NCBI RefSeq assembly: GCF_002261225.1
Contig: NZ_NEVM01000001.1
Span: forward strand, 1,984,001 to 2,048,000
DNA: 64,000 nucleotides
From: Bordetella genomosp. 10
GTDB lineage: Bacteria > Pseudomonadota > Gammaproteobacteria > Burkholderiales > Burkholderiaceae_B
Direction of reading: 5' to 3'
Part shown: piece after piece, positions 56,267 to 64,000 of the stretch
Position numbering within the stretch: the stretch's first letter is position 1
Layout of the letters: every line of letters begins with the position of its first letter
Made by a program: the position numbers and the translations under genes
The notes under the pieces: model-generated
Database searches by the model: none
Seen by the model: only the letters and a program-made list of their open reading frames with translations
What the model was told of the DNA's origin: nothing

Positions 56267-56667
56267 GGGGCCGATCCGGATTCGACGTGGGTCGCGAAAC
56301 AGTCAGGGCATGCCGAGCACCAGTAAGCTCGTAAATCCACTGGACAACACATAAACGCCAACGACGACGTTTACGCTCAACAGCCGGCCCTGCTGGCTGC
56401 TTAATTGAGCCGCTGCACTGATTTGTCTTTGGGTCAGGTGGAGGGGGGCAACTCCCTAGAGGGCAACCTCGAACCACAGCAGTGTCATTGAACAAAGAAT
56501 CGACGTATTCCGGGGTCGCACGGGGTACGTCTAAATTACGCGACTCGCCTCGGTCCGGCCTGTCGGTTGGCTAAGTCTCGGGGTTAAATCCAAATAGATC
56601 GACTATGCATGTAGATCTGCCTGCGGAGGGCTTGCGGACGGGGGTTCAATTCCCCCCGGCTCCACCA
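56267..56667 (+). ncRNA. ssrA: Transfer-messenger RNA (tmRNA)
   Basis: A 401-base one-piece tmRNA that rescues stalled ribosomes. The 5' end GGGGCCG pairs with CGGCTCC before the terminal ACCA, giving the tRNA-like acceptor stem; GGATTCGACG and the T-arm GGGGGTTCAATTCCCCCC are typical. The resume codon is GCC at 56357-56359, and the tag reads ANDDVYAQQPALLAA, with TAA at 56402-56404. The tag keeps the AND start and an LAA-type end but is 15 residues long instead of about 10. Pseudoknot regions follow. ssrA is a frequent integration site. Confidence 0.95.
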
Positions 56668-56697
56668 GAATTCCCAGAAAAATCAGTACCTTAAAAA

Positions 56698-56729
56698 TGG
56701 TCGGCCTCGAAAGCCGGCCATTTTTTTGC
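56698..56729 (+). terminator. Terminator of ssrA
   Basis: TGGTCGGC pairs with GCCGGCCA (one G-U) and is followed by TTTTTTT, 30 bases after the mature tmRNA 3' end. Confidence 0.88.
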
Positions 56730-56789
56730 TTTACGCAAAATTATTCATCAAGGATAATTATCCAAATCAAATAATTTTGCCTAATTCCC

Positions 56790-57986
56790 ATGCCTTTCCA
56801 TCGCCCTGTACTTGCCCGCGAGATGGCGGACCAGCTTCTGCATCCTCGTGGCCTGGATACCGAGCTTGCGGGCGGGGTGTTCCTGTCCGGTCCACGCCGG
56901 ATCGGCAAGACCACGTTCATGCGTCAAGACCTGATCCCGGTGCTACAGGATCTGGGAGCCATCGTCGTGTATGCGGATTTGTGGAGCCAGCCTCGCGCCA
57001 ACCCGGCCGAACTGGTCGCGGCCGCGGTCAGGCAGACCTTGAAAGACCTGGAAACCCCGGCCTCAGCCCTGTTTGCCCGCGTGGCCGCGCAGGTCAAGCG
57101 GATTTCACAGGTCGATGTCGGTGCGGCCGGATTCAAGTTCGCGTTCAAGCTCGATCAAGTCGGAACCGCTGGCGGCCCGACCTTGGCGCAAGTCTTTACG
57201 GATTTGGTCGACGAGACGAAAACGGACGTGGTCCTCATCATCGATGAGATCCAGCATGCACTTGGCAGCGCCCAGGGTAACGACCTGCTCTTTGCGCTGA
57301 AAGCGGCTCGGGATGCGGTGAGCCTGAGACCTGGCACGCCTGGCCGGCTGTTCATCATCGGGACCGGCTCGCATCGCGCGCAAGTCCAGGAAATGGTCAT
57401 CCGAGGCAACCAGGCCTTTCAAGGGGCTGCGTCCAGACCGTTCCCGGTACTCGGCGAAGACTACGTGGCACACGTGCTGGACCTGACCCGGGCGCAACTC
57501 GGCGCCAGGATGCCGACGCTGCCCGCGGCTGTCCAGGCCTTCCAGGAGTTGGGCCATCGTCCGGAGGAGTTGCTCAAGGCGCTCAACGTGCTGCGCGACA
57601 GCCCTTCAGAGATCCCTGCCGATACGCAACTGCCCATCATCGCGCGAACGCTGCGGCGCGCTGCCGCCGACGTTGAAATCAGCCGCGTCGAAGGCATGGG
57701 CGATCTGGCGGTCGCCGCGTTCAACCGGATCTGCTTGAACGACCGGCCTACCAGCGGTTTCTATACGGCCGACACCTACAAGGCCCTGGCCGCGGAGGTA
57801 GGCATGCCGGTCACCCAGAGCGCGGTACAGAACGCGCTCCTTGCCTTGACCGATGCCAATCTGGTCATGGCGCTGGGCAAAGGGAAGTACGACGCGACGG
57901 ATCCGTTCGTCAAGAATGCATGGCGAGAGGAGAGGGGATTGGAGGCTGTCTTGGGGCTTGCCGATCCGCCCGCGACGAAAGCATGA
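56790..57986 (+). CDS. AAA ATPase beside ssrA
   Basis: A 398-residue P-loop ATPase: Walker A GPRRIGKTTFM at about residues 34-44, Walker B DVVLIIDEIQHAL near 145-157, a sensor-like GTGSHRAQV near 190, and a C-terminal region that looks like a winged helix (SAVQNALLALTDANLVMALGKGKYDATDPF). This is the architecture of Orc/Cdc6- or STAND-like ATPases often found in accessory islands. Base composition is lower in GC than the neighbours. The start has no clear ribosome site. Its function is unknown. Confidence 0.72.
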   Translation: MPFHRPVLAREMADQLLHPRGLDTELAGGVFLSGPRRIGKTTFMRQDLIPVLQDLGAIVVYADLWSQPRANPAELVAAAVRQTLKDLETPASALFARVAAQVKRISQVDVGAAGFKFAFKLDQVGTAGGPTLAQVFTDLVDETKTDVVLIIDEIQHALGSAQGNDLLFALKAARDAVSLRPGTPGRLFIIGTGSHRAQVQEMVIRGNQAFQGAASRPFPVLGEDYVAHVLDLTRAQLGARMPTLPAAVQAFQELGHRPEELLKALNVLRDSPSEIPADTQLPIIARTLRRAAADVEISRVEGMGDLAVAAFNRICLNDRPTSGFYTADTYKALAAEVGMPVTQSAVQNALLALTDANLVMALGKGKYDATDPFVKNAWREERGLEAVLGLADPPATKA

Positions 57987-58154
57987 TTGCATGATTCAAC
58001 GCGGCCGTGCCCGGTATGCTGAGGCCGGAGTGGCGGCCGCGCACCCCTTCCAGTGTCTGCCAACTTCCGGTGGGAGCGCTGGGGCGGCGCACTTGGGTGG
58101 CCGGTCCCTTATTTGTCTTGGGCTAAATCTGCTTCGGAAATACGCTTCATGTTG

Positions 58155-58208
58155 TTTTGCAAGTTATAGCTTGCAAAATGGAGGAGTAACCAAGAAAATG
58201 CAAGCTAT
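58155..58208. promoter_or_regulatory. HipB operator and second half-site
   Basis: TTTTGCAAG (58155-58163) and CTTGCAAAA (58170-58178) form a perfect 9-base inverted repeat around TTATAG. The half-site recurs as TGCAAGCTAT at 58199-58208, overlapping the hipB start codon. The position just before the antitoxin gene fits autoregulation by HipB dimers. Confidence 0.75.
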
Positions 58209-58470
58209 GACTGACAAAATCCGCCTCCTGAGTGACTTGGCTCCCCTCTTGAAAGCCTTGCGGGAATCCGCCGGGCTTTCAAAGTCCGAGCTCGCTCAAC
58301 GCGCCGGCAAAGTCCGGGAAGTCATCTATCGCCTCGAGTCGGGCGAGGACGTTACGGTTTCGTCGTTGCTGGCGGTGTTGGGGGCGATGGGGCTGGCGCT
58401 GCAGATCGTCAAAGCGGGCCTGCCTACGATGCAGGAAGTCGCCGATCGCTTCGCCGAAGACGAGGAATAA
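58198..58470 (+). CDS. hipB: HipB-like antitoxin, XRE-type DNA-binding protein
   Basis: A 90-residue helix-turn-helix protein: LLKALRESAGLSKSELAQRAGKVREVIYRLESGEDVTVSSLLAVL is the XRE domain (first part quoted here in short: SKSELAQRAGKVREVIYRLE). HipB proteins bind the operator and neutralise HipA. GGAGGAG lies about 11 bases before the ATG at 58198; an ATG three codons later is an alternative. The frame is open far upstream over the end of the ATPase gene, which I regard as chance. hipA follows after 5 bases. Confidence 0.85.
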   Translation: MQAMTDKIRLLSDLAPLLKALRESAGLSKSELAQRAGKVREVIYRLESGEDVTVSSLLAVLGAMGLALQIVKAGLPTMQEVADRFAEDEE

Positions 58471-58475
58471 CCGGG

Positions 58476-59696
58476 ATGCTGCCCGAGAAGATTCCCGAGC
58501 TGCAGATTTCAATCGGGCGCGATGCCAACGCCGGACAACTGCTCAAGCGGTCGAGATATGAATTCCGCTACCTGGCACCACAATTTGATCAATCGTCCGT
58601 TGCATTGCTGATGCCCGCCAGCGCGCAGCTCACCTGGCAAGACAGCGATCTGTTCCCGGTCATGGACCAGAATCTTCCCGAGGGGGATTTGTGGCACCGA
58701 CTGCGAGCAGCTTTTCCCAAGCAGCCGCTCACCCCCATGCACTTGCTTGCCTTGATCGGCAATAACGGCATAGGTCGACTTGGCTACCGTCTGCCAGGCA
58801 GTCCTGCCGTGGCGGCGGCGCCGATCATGACCAAGGAAACGCTGCTGAACACGGCCTACACGCCCGAGGTGTTCGATGACCTTGTGCAGGCGTATCTCAG
58901 CACAGGAGCGGGAATCGCGGGAATGCAACCCAAGATCATGGTCCCGGATCGAGCCACGGTGCCGATCCCGTCGTTGATCGTCAAGGCGGGGAGTCCAGCT
59001 TATCCCGGGCTGGCCGCCAACGAATATCTGTGCCTGACGGCCGCGCGGCTCGCAGGCATCGCCACGCCAGAGTTTGCGCTCTCCCACGACGGGCAGATGC
59101 TGGTGCTGGACCGCTTCGACCTGGTAGCAACCGCGGATGGCGGCGTCGAGCGCCTGGGCTTCGAGGACATCGCCGCGCTAGCAGGCTTACGCGTGCGCGA
59201 CGTGCTGGCCGACCGCAAGTACCAGGGGAGCTACCAGCGTGTGGCCGAACTGCTCAAGCAATTGCAGTTGCCCCGAGTCAATCTGCACCGCTTCTTCGAG
59301 CAGGTGGCCTTCACCGTCATGGTTCGCAATGGCGATGGCCACCTGAAGAACTATGGGGTGCTGTACCGATCCGCCGAGGATGCCTGGCTGGCGCCCATGT
59401 TCGATGTCGTCACCACCTCGATCTATCGCTACGCTCGCTACGATGGCGGTCCGGAACTGGAAGACCGTACGCTGGCGTTGAAGCTCTTCGCGGGCAAGCA
59501 CCAGACCCGGACCTACCCCACGCCCGATGAGTTGCTGTTGTTCGGCAGCAAGGTCTGCGAAGTCAGCAATCCCCGCGAGGCCTTGCAGCGCATCGCGGAC
59601 GGCATGCGCGAGGCGATGCGGCAGGCCAAGCAGGATGCGCGTATTCCGGACGCCTTGCGCACGGCCATGGCGACGGCTTGGGGGCTGGCCGGCTGA
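58476..59696 (+). CDS. hipA: HipA-like serine/threonine kinase toxin
   Basis: A 406-residue HipA family kinase. HipA toxins phosphorylate glutamyl-tRNA synthetase or related targets and cause dormancy. Visible motifs: the N-terminal region with FPVMDQNLPEG, the ATP-binding loop GAGIAGMQPKIMV, LDRFDL, the catalytic loop NGDGHLKNYGVLY (Asp kept), and the metal motif LAPMFDVVTTSIY. All key kinase residues appear intact, so it is probably active. It is coupled to hipB. Confidence 0.88.
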   Translation: MLPEKIPELQISIGRDANAGQLLKRSRYEFRYLAPQFDQSSVALLMPASAQLTWQDSDLFPVMDQNLPEGDLWHRLRAAFPKQPLTPMHLLALIGNNGIGRLGYRLPGSPAVAAAPIMTKETLLNTAYTPEVFDDLVQAYLSTGAGIAGMQPKIMVPDRATVPIPSLIVKAGSPAYPGLAANEYLCLTAARLAGIATPEFALSHDGQMLVLDRFDLVATADGGVERLGFEDIAALAGLRVRDVLADRKYQGSYQRVAELLKQLQLPRVNLHRFFEQVAFTVMVRNGDGHLKNYGVLYRSAEDAWLAPMFDVVTTSIYRYARYDGGPELEDRTLALKLFAGKHQTRTYPTPDELLLFGSKVCEVSNPREALQRIADGMREAMRQAKQDARIPDALRTAMATAWGLAG

Positions 59697-59744
59697 CCGT
59701 GACGTGCCGCCGGCGAGCCCCCGGCGGCGCGTGATCGTGGCGGT

Positions 59745-60728
59745 TTATTCCGGCTTCAGCATGCCTGACGAGATCAGGGGCTGGAGCTTGGCTTCTTCGG
59801 CCGCGATGATCTTCGAGGCCTGGTCCAGCGTGGAGGGGACGACTTCCGAGCCTACGGCCTGGAGCGCGCGTTTGACGTCGGGGTCGGCGACCGCTTTGGT
59901 CAGGGCGTCGTTCAAGGCCTGGCGGATGGCCAGGGGCGTTCCCTTGGGGACCATCAGGGCTGAATAGGTGACCATTTCGAAATGGGTTTTGGTCAGTTCC
60001 GCGACCGTAGGCGTGTCGGGGACGCCGGGCGCGCGCTTGATGGAAGTGACGGCCAGCGGCAGCACGGTATGCGCGTCGATCTGCGGCTGCGAGCTCGTCA
60101 ATTGATCGACCATCGCGTCGACCTGGCCGCCCACCAGGTCGCTGAGCGCCGGCGCGGAGCCCTTGTACGGGATCAGGTTCAGCTTGATGCCGAAATCGCG
60201 CTCCATCATCAGGGCCGCGATCTGGTTGGTGGTGCCGTTGCCGGCATGGCTGACGGAAATGTCGTTGGGATGCGCTTTCGCGTAGGCGAGGAAACTGCTG
60301 AAGTCCTTGATGCCTTTCTTGTTATGGGCATTGACCTCCAGCACGGACGGCGCGACCGCGAGCATGCCGACCGGCTCGAGATCGCTCAGCTTGACCTTGG
60401 TCGACGGCACCATGACGGGATTCACGACCAGCGGGACGACGGTCGTGGATAGCACGGTATAGCCATCCGGATTCGAGCGCGCAGCATAACCGGCGCCGAT
60501 GGATCCGCCCGCGCCGCCCATATTCTCGACGACCAGCGAGGCCTTCATGATGCGCGCCATCGCGGTGGTGATGGCGCGCGTCGTAATGTCGAGATTGCCG
60601 CCCGGAACATAAGGAACGATTACACGGATCGGTTTATCGGGATAATCGGCGGCAAGCGCCGCCGTCGAACAGAAAGACAACGCCACGGCGAGACCGAGCG
60701 CCTTGACCCCAATGGAAAACTTCTTCAT
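59745..60728 (-). CDS. Bug/TctC-family substrate-binding protein
   Basis: A 327-residue periplasmic binding protein with a Sec signal peptide (MKKFSIGVKALGLAVALSF, cleavage near ALAA). Bug features: PDKPIRVIVPYVPGGNLDI, VVENMGGAGGSIGAGYAARS and LIPYKGSAPALSDLVGGQVDAM. The usual conserved Asp after PGG is displaced (GGNLD). I chose the second Met because GGAG lies 6 bases before it. No membrane TTT genes are nearby. The GlxA-type regulator further upstream on the same strand may control it. Confidence 0.87.
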   Translation of the reverse strand: MKKFSIGVKALGLAVALSFCSTAALAADYPDKPIRVIVPYVPGGNLDITTRAITTAMARIMKASLVVENMGGAGGSIGAGYAARSNPDGYTVLSTTVVPLVVNPVMVPSTKVKLSDLEPVGMLAVAPSVLEVNAHNKKGIKDFSSFLAYAKAHPNDISVSHAGNGTTNQIAALMMERDFGIKLNLIPYKGSAPALSDLVGGQVDAMVDQLTSSQPQIDAHTVLPLAVTSIKRAPGVPDTPTVAELTKTHFEMVTYSALMVPKGTPLAIRQALNDALTKAVADPDVKRALQAVGSEVVPSTLDQASKIIAAEEAKLQPLISSGMLKPE

Positions 60729-61592
60729 GTAAATCTCCAAACGTTCTGGTTTTAAACAACACCGGGGAATCTCTTTCCCCGGATATACAAATCGGTCCCG
60801 ATGGGACGCGAATGCATTCCTGACGGCGCGAGTGCCGCGCCATGCTCGATTCGAAGACGATGCGATCCCGCCGCCACAAGGCGTGGCGGATCACGCTCGA
60901 CCACCCATCGGGCCAAGCCGGCTGGTATGGCCTCTCAGACCTTTGCGGTTTTTGCGGTCTTTACGGCTTTTGCGAAATCGCCGGGTTGCCGGCCGGCACG
61001 GCCCGCAAGGGCGCGTTGTTCGCGGGAAGCGGCGCGTGGGCGTGGCAGGTCGCGGCCGCGAACAAGCAGCCTGGTGCAGGCGCGCTTCCCGCTCCGCTTC
61101 GGGTCACCGGTCTCCGTTCGGTGAAATTTTTAAAAATATGCTTTAGATGCAGGGCCTTACGAGGAATGAGGCGCCAAGCGGCCAGGCGGCGCGGCGGCTT
61201 GGATCGTGAAGAGGAAGATGCTAATCAGGATGCACGGTTCCGCATTGCCAATTTGAGAACGCGGTTTTTCCCGCGCAGCAAGGAGGCGTCGTCCTTGAAC
61301 ATTCGCGCCGCTGCGCCATGCCTGCCCGGTCGCGTCTCAACGCGAGTCAGCGTCCGCGTGGTTCATGATCGACAAGGACGCGGGGTCGCGAAGGCCACGG
61401 GCTCGAAACAGAGACAAGGCGAAAAAATCGATTCGAAAGAAATGCCGGTATCCGTAAATCGGATAACTGAAACTAGCGCAACCGTATTACTCCCGCGGCG
61501 GGTAGGCGAATAAACGATATTCCCAAGCCCCGTATCCGGAAGCCACGCACCCCACTCGAAGTCAATACCCGGCCGTCGCCCTGTCGTTTTTA
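60729..61592. other. Long stretch without a convincing gene
   Basis: 864 bases between the Bug gene start and the AraC-family stop. It holds a plus-strand open frame (60842-61513) that I reject because its product is a basic, low-complexity peptide with no ribosome site. A 9-base tandem repeat (TTTGCGGTT, TTTGCGGTC, TTTACGGCT, TTTGCG...) lies at about 60941-60975. Base composition falls from GC-rich to AT-richer toward the AraC gene. The Bug gene promoter should lie in 60729-60850. Confidence 0.6.
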
Positions 61593-62579
61593 TTATTTAC
61601 GATTTCTATAAACACTGGGACTTACGTTCCAACGTTTCCTGAATCCACGCTGCAAGGAATCCGTGGAGACGAATCCGCATTCCCGCGCAATATCGTCGAT
61701 GCCCCAGTCCGTCTCGATCAATAAGGACGCGGCATATTCAAGCCGCATGGCAAGCACATAAGCGTGCGGCGTCATGCCGATCTCGCGGGTAAATACGCGA
61801 TTGAAATTCCGCACGCTCATCGAGACCTTGTCCGCGAGCGTTTCGGCGCGGAGATCCTTCGACAGGTTCTGCTGGATCCAGGGCAGCAATTCCCGTATGG
61901 CGCTGCGCGGCCGGGCCTGGCTGTCGAGCAGCGTGCTGACCTGCGGCGCGGTTCCCGGTCGTATGCTGGGCAGCACGAGCGTGCGGGCAATGTCGACCGC
62001 GCACTCCCTGCCGAGATCGTCCTCGACAAGCGCAAGGGCAAGGTCCATCGCCGGCATGATGCCGCCACAGGACCAGATATTCCCATCCCGGACGAAGATG
62101 CGGTCACGAACCAGTTCCACGTTGGGAAAATGGCTGCGGAGATGATCGCAATGCGCCCAATGGGTGGCGCAGCGCCGTCCCTCCAGCAGATTGGCGCGGC
62201 CCAGCGCATAGACGCCCGTGTAAATACAGACCATGCGGCGGGCGGTGGCCGCCGCCGTCTTGATCCAATCCACCAGGTCTTCCCGGACCAGCTCCTTCTG
62301 GACGATTTCGGAGGGGCCGCTCGCGACGATCAATGTGTCTATGCTCTGCGGTTCGATCGATCGCCATGAACCGTGCGAAACGATGGGAAATCCGGAATTG
62401 GTATGGATTTCCCCCTGCCGGTCCGCGAGGATGCTGATCTGGTAGCTGCCCGGCTGCTTTGCATTGGCTTTTGAAAAAATACTCGCGGGACCCGCAATAT
62501 CGAGAACCTCTACGCCGTCAAACGCGATAAGAACAACAGACTTTGTTGTAAATGGGTGACATGTCCCGTTCTGCGGCAT
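61593..62579 (-). CDS. GlxA-type AraC family transcriptional regulator
   Basis: A 328-residue regulator with an N-terminal DJ-1/PfpI-like (GATase1-like) domain (VVLIAFDGVEVLDIAGPASIF at the start; the nucleophile-elbow region reads CIYTGVYALG, without a Cys in the usual place) and a C-terminal AraC double helix-turn-helix (VSMSVRNFNRVFTREIG and WGIDDIARECGFVSTDSLQR). Regulators of this type control use of quaternary amines, amino acids and other compounds. The target may be the Bug gene downstream or the divergent receptor gene. Confidence 0.88.
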   Translation of the reverse strand: MPQNGTCHPFTTKSVVLIAFDGVEVLDIAGPASIFSKANAKQPGSYQISILADRQGEIHTNSGFPIVSHGSWRSIEPQSIDTLIVASGPSEIVQKELVREDLVDWIKTAAATARRMVCIYTGVYALGRANLLEGRRCATHWAHCDHLRSHFPNVELVRDRIFVRDGNIWSCGGIMPAMDLALALVEDDLGRECAVDIARTLVLPSIRPGTAPQVSTLLDSQARPRSAIRELLPWIQQNLSKDLRAETLADKVSMSVRNFNRVFTREIGMTPHAYVLAMRLEYAASLLIETDWGIDDIARECGFVSTDSLQRGFRKRWNVSPSVYRNRK

Positions 62580-63024
62580 ATTTGTCCGAAATTATTATCT
62601 GAAATGCGATACACATCGTAACTAACCTCTCGGCTGGACATCTGTTCCGGCGAGGCGAATAGAAGATAGCAGACTTCATTGATTTTCCGCAGCGGTTTGG
62701 TTCGACAAAAATGAAGGCTGACGCTTCCAGCAAGAAATCATCGATTCTTGCGTTCTCCGCATGTTTTCCCACGGCGGCAGGTTTGCCGGCGGCCCTGTGC
62801 TTTCCTGACGAGAGCGGCCGCGCCATTTTCAAAACGAAAACCCAGGCAAGGCGCCCGCCGAGGCGAGCGGGCTGCCGGGCCCATGGTTTCCGAAACGATT
62901 CAAACCCCGGACGGTTTCCCCGGCGCAGGGCGCCGATCAAAAAAATGACAAGGGATTTTTGAAAATCTCGCTTCATCGTTTTGGATGAAGTTATTGCACA
63001 GTTGCGGTTCGATAAGGAAAGACC
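62580..63024. other. Divergent intergenic region with an inverted repeat
   Basis: 445 bases between the AraC-family start and the receptor start. No gene is supported. An imperfect inverted repeat of GCAAGAA with TTCTTGC spans 62730-62751. The region near the receptor (about 62940-63010) is AT-rich and likely contains its promoter. Confidence 0.55.
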
Positions 63025-64000
63025 ATGGCGTGGCTCAGAAAAATGAAAGTCATCCAACAACTGCTGGCGGGATTTTCCGTCGTCATCGTGCTGTTGATTG
63101 CACTGGGCCTGTTCGGCTTGAAGGAGCTGTATTCGCAGAACGGCCATGTCGCGAAACTGCGCGATGAATGGCTGCCCAGCGTGCAGACCAGCCAGGAATT
63201 GCTGAGCGCGTTCCGGGACATCCGTATTTCGCAGTTTCGGCTGGCGGGAAGCCAGACGCCCCCGGTCATCGAGGCTTCGGAGGAGCAACTGGCCAAGACC
63301 GTCACCGAGCTGCAACGCGTGCAGAAGGCCTATGAAGCCATCGATGGCGGCACGCCCGAGAGCCGGGCGGCCTATGAGAAATTGAATTCGCTGTTGCCGG
63401 GGTATCTGCGATACAGCGACGCCGTGCGCGATTTCGTCAAGGCCGGGAAGAACCTGGAGGCGGTCGAATTCCTGTCGTCCAGCACGACGGAATTGCGCGA
63501 CCAGATACACGACGCCATCGGGGCCATCATCCGGGCGGACAGCGCGGGAGCGGTCCAGGAAGGCGCCGCCTCCGAGGCCGGCTACCAGCGCGCGATGACG
63601 GCGATACTCGTCTGCATCGCCGTCGCCGTCGTGCTGGGCGCGCTCGTCGCCATCTTCATCGCCAGGACGCTGACCCGGCAACTGGGCGGCGAGCCGCGCG
63701 AGGCCGTGGCGCTGGCCGACGCCATCGCCTCGGGCGATCTCAGCAGCGAGGTGAAGTTGCGCAACGGCGATCGCGTCAGCCTGATGTACTCGCTCAGCGT
63801 CATGAAGAGCCGCCTCGCGGACATGGTCCGCCGGATCCAGACGGCCAGCGAATCCATTTCGGTGGCCGCCGGCCAGATTGCCGAGGGCAACACCGACCTG
63901 TCCCAGCGCACGGAAGAGCAGGCCGCTTCGCTGGAGCAGACGGCCGCCAGCCTGCATGAACTGGCCGCCACCGTGCAGAGCAGCGCCGGCCATGCGTCGC
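63025..64000 (+). CDS. Methyl-accepting chemotaxis protein, cut by the window end
   Basis: The first 325 codons of a chemoreceptor. TM1 lies at about residues 9-31 (LLAGFSVVIVLLIALGLFGL), a periplasmic four-helix-bundle (4HB_MCP) ligand domain follows, TM2 at about 192-214, HAMP (RTLTRQLGGEPREAVALADA and on), and then the start of the signalling domain (AGQIAEGNTDLSQRTEEQA, ASLEQTAASLHELAATVQ), a pattern typical of Tsr-like receptors. AAGGAAA lies about 6 bases before the ATG. It runs off the right edge. Unlike WspA it is not next to chemotaxis genes. Confidence 0.9.
   Translation, partial: MAWLRKMKVIQQLLAGFSVVIVLLIALGLFGLKELYSQNGHVAKLRDEWLPSVQTSQELLSAFRDIRISQFRLAGSQTPPVIEASEEQLAKTVTELQRVQKAYEAIDGGTPESRAAYEKLNSLLPGYLRYSDAVRDFVKAGKNLEAVEFLSSSTTELRDQIHDAIGAIIRADSAGAVQEGAASEAGYQRAMTAILVCIAVAVVLGALVAIFIARTLTRQLGGEPREAVALADAIASGDLSSEVKLRNGDRVSLMYSLSVMKSRLADMVRRIQTASESISVAAGQIAEGNTDLSQRTEEQAASLEQTAASLHELAATVQSSAGHAS

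Noticed and set aside
60842..61513. 223-codon open frame
   Set aside because: Arg-rich, low-complexity product, no ribosome site and no recognisable family; likely chance.
56640..61592. Direct repeat of the ssrA 3' end that would mark an attachment site
   Set aside because: I looked for copies of the T-arm/acceptor sequence downstream and saw none.

Overview
The window is GC-rich, densely coded DNA from a betaproteobacterium, most likely an Alcaligenaceae member of the Bordetella/Achromobacter group. The basis is the bamD-rluD-pgeF-phaC-phaB-phaR gene order, an FtrABCD ferrous-iron system of the Bordetella type, two Bug/TctC-type orphan binding proteins and adjacent cphA/cphA' genes. The placement rests on recognised families and gene order; no search was run. 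No rRNA gene, tRNA gene, integrase, transposase or CRISPR array was seen. The one RNA gene is ssrA (tmRNA).

Layout. 1-5.3 kb: the start of a secreted protein, tex, and a DinG/YoaA-type helicase. 5.4-11.5 kb: bamD, rluD, pgeF and the polyhydroxybutyrate genes phaC, phaB, phaR (no phaA here). 11.5-15.3 kb: ftrABCD. 15.4-16.3 kb: two small envelope/stress proteins (BON, DUF1328). 16.3-24.7 kb: two adjacent cyanophycin-synthetase paralogues, divergent from an ABC exporter with a zinc ribbon and a DUF1854 protein. 24.7-33.7 kb: a complete seven-gene Wsp surface-sensing operon (wspA-B-C-D-E-F-R) ending in a GGDEF diguanylate cyclase. 33.9-36.1 kb: a FemAB/GNAT-like protein and a DUF455 ferritin-like protein.

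36.2-42.0 kb: a minus-strand catabolic operon whose content (split UxaA-family lyase, D-2-hydroxyacid dehydrogenase, Ldh-family dehydrogenase, Bug binding protein) resembles sulfolactate degradation (SuyAB/SlcC/ComC). 42.2-50.0 kb: aroG, aqpZ, two MFS transporters around an SDR/PEP-mutase-family pair, a small coiled-coil protein and a LysE exporter. 50.1-55.9 kb: an eight-gene catabolic operon (3-hydroxyacyl-CoA dehydrogenase, AtoE-like carrier, SDR, muconolactone-isomerase-like, YciI-like, enol-lactonase-like, cyclase) preceded by a long dyad operator; its substrate is not evident.

56.3-59.7 kb: ssrA with an unusually long tag, followed by an AAA ATPase and a hipBA module with its own palindromic operator, looking like a small accessory islet at a classic integration site. 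59.7-64 kb: a second Bug protein, a long non-coding stretch, a GlxA-type AraC regulator and a methyl-accepting chemotaxis protein cut by the window end.

The strongest candidates for new biology are the cphA/cphA'-ABC exporter-DUF1854 locus, in which one paralogue has lost canonical Mur-ligase motifs, and the unassigned 50.1-55.9 kb catabolic operon. Repeat-bearing linkers in WspC and WspD may tune the Wsp pathway.
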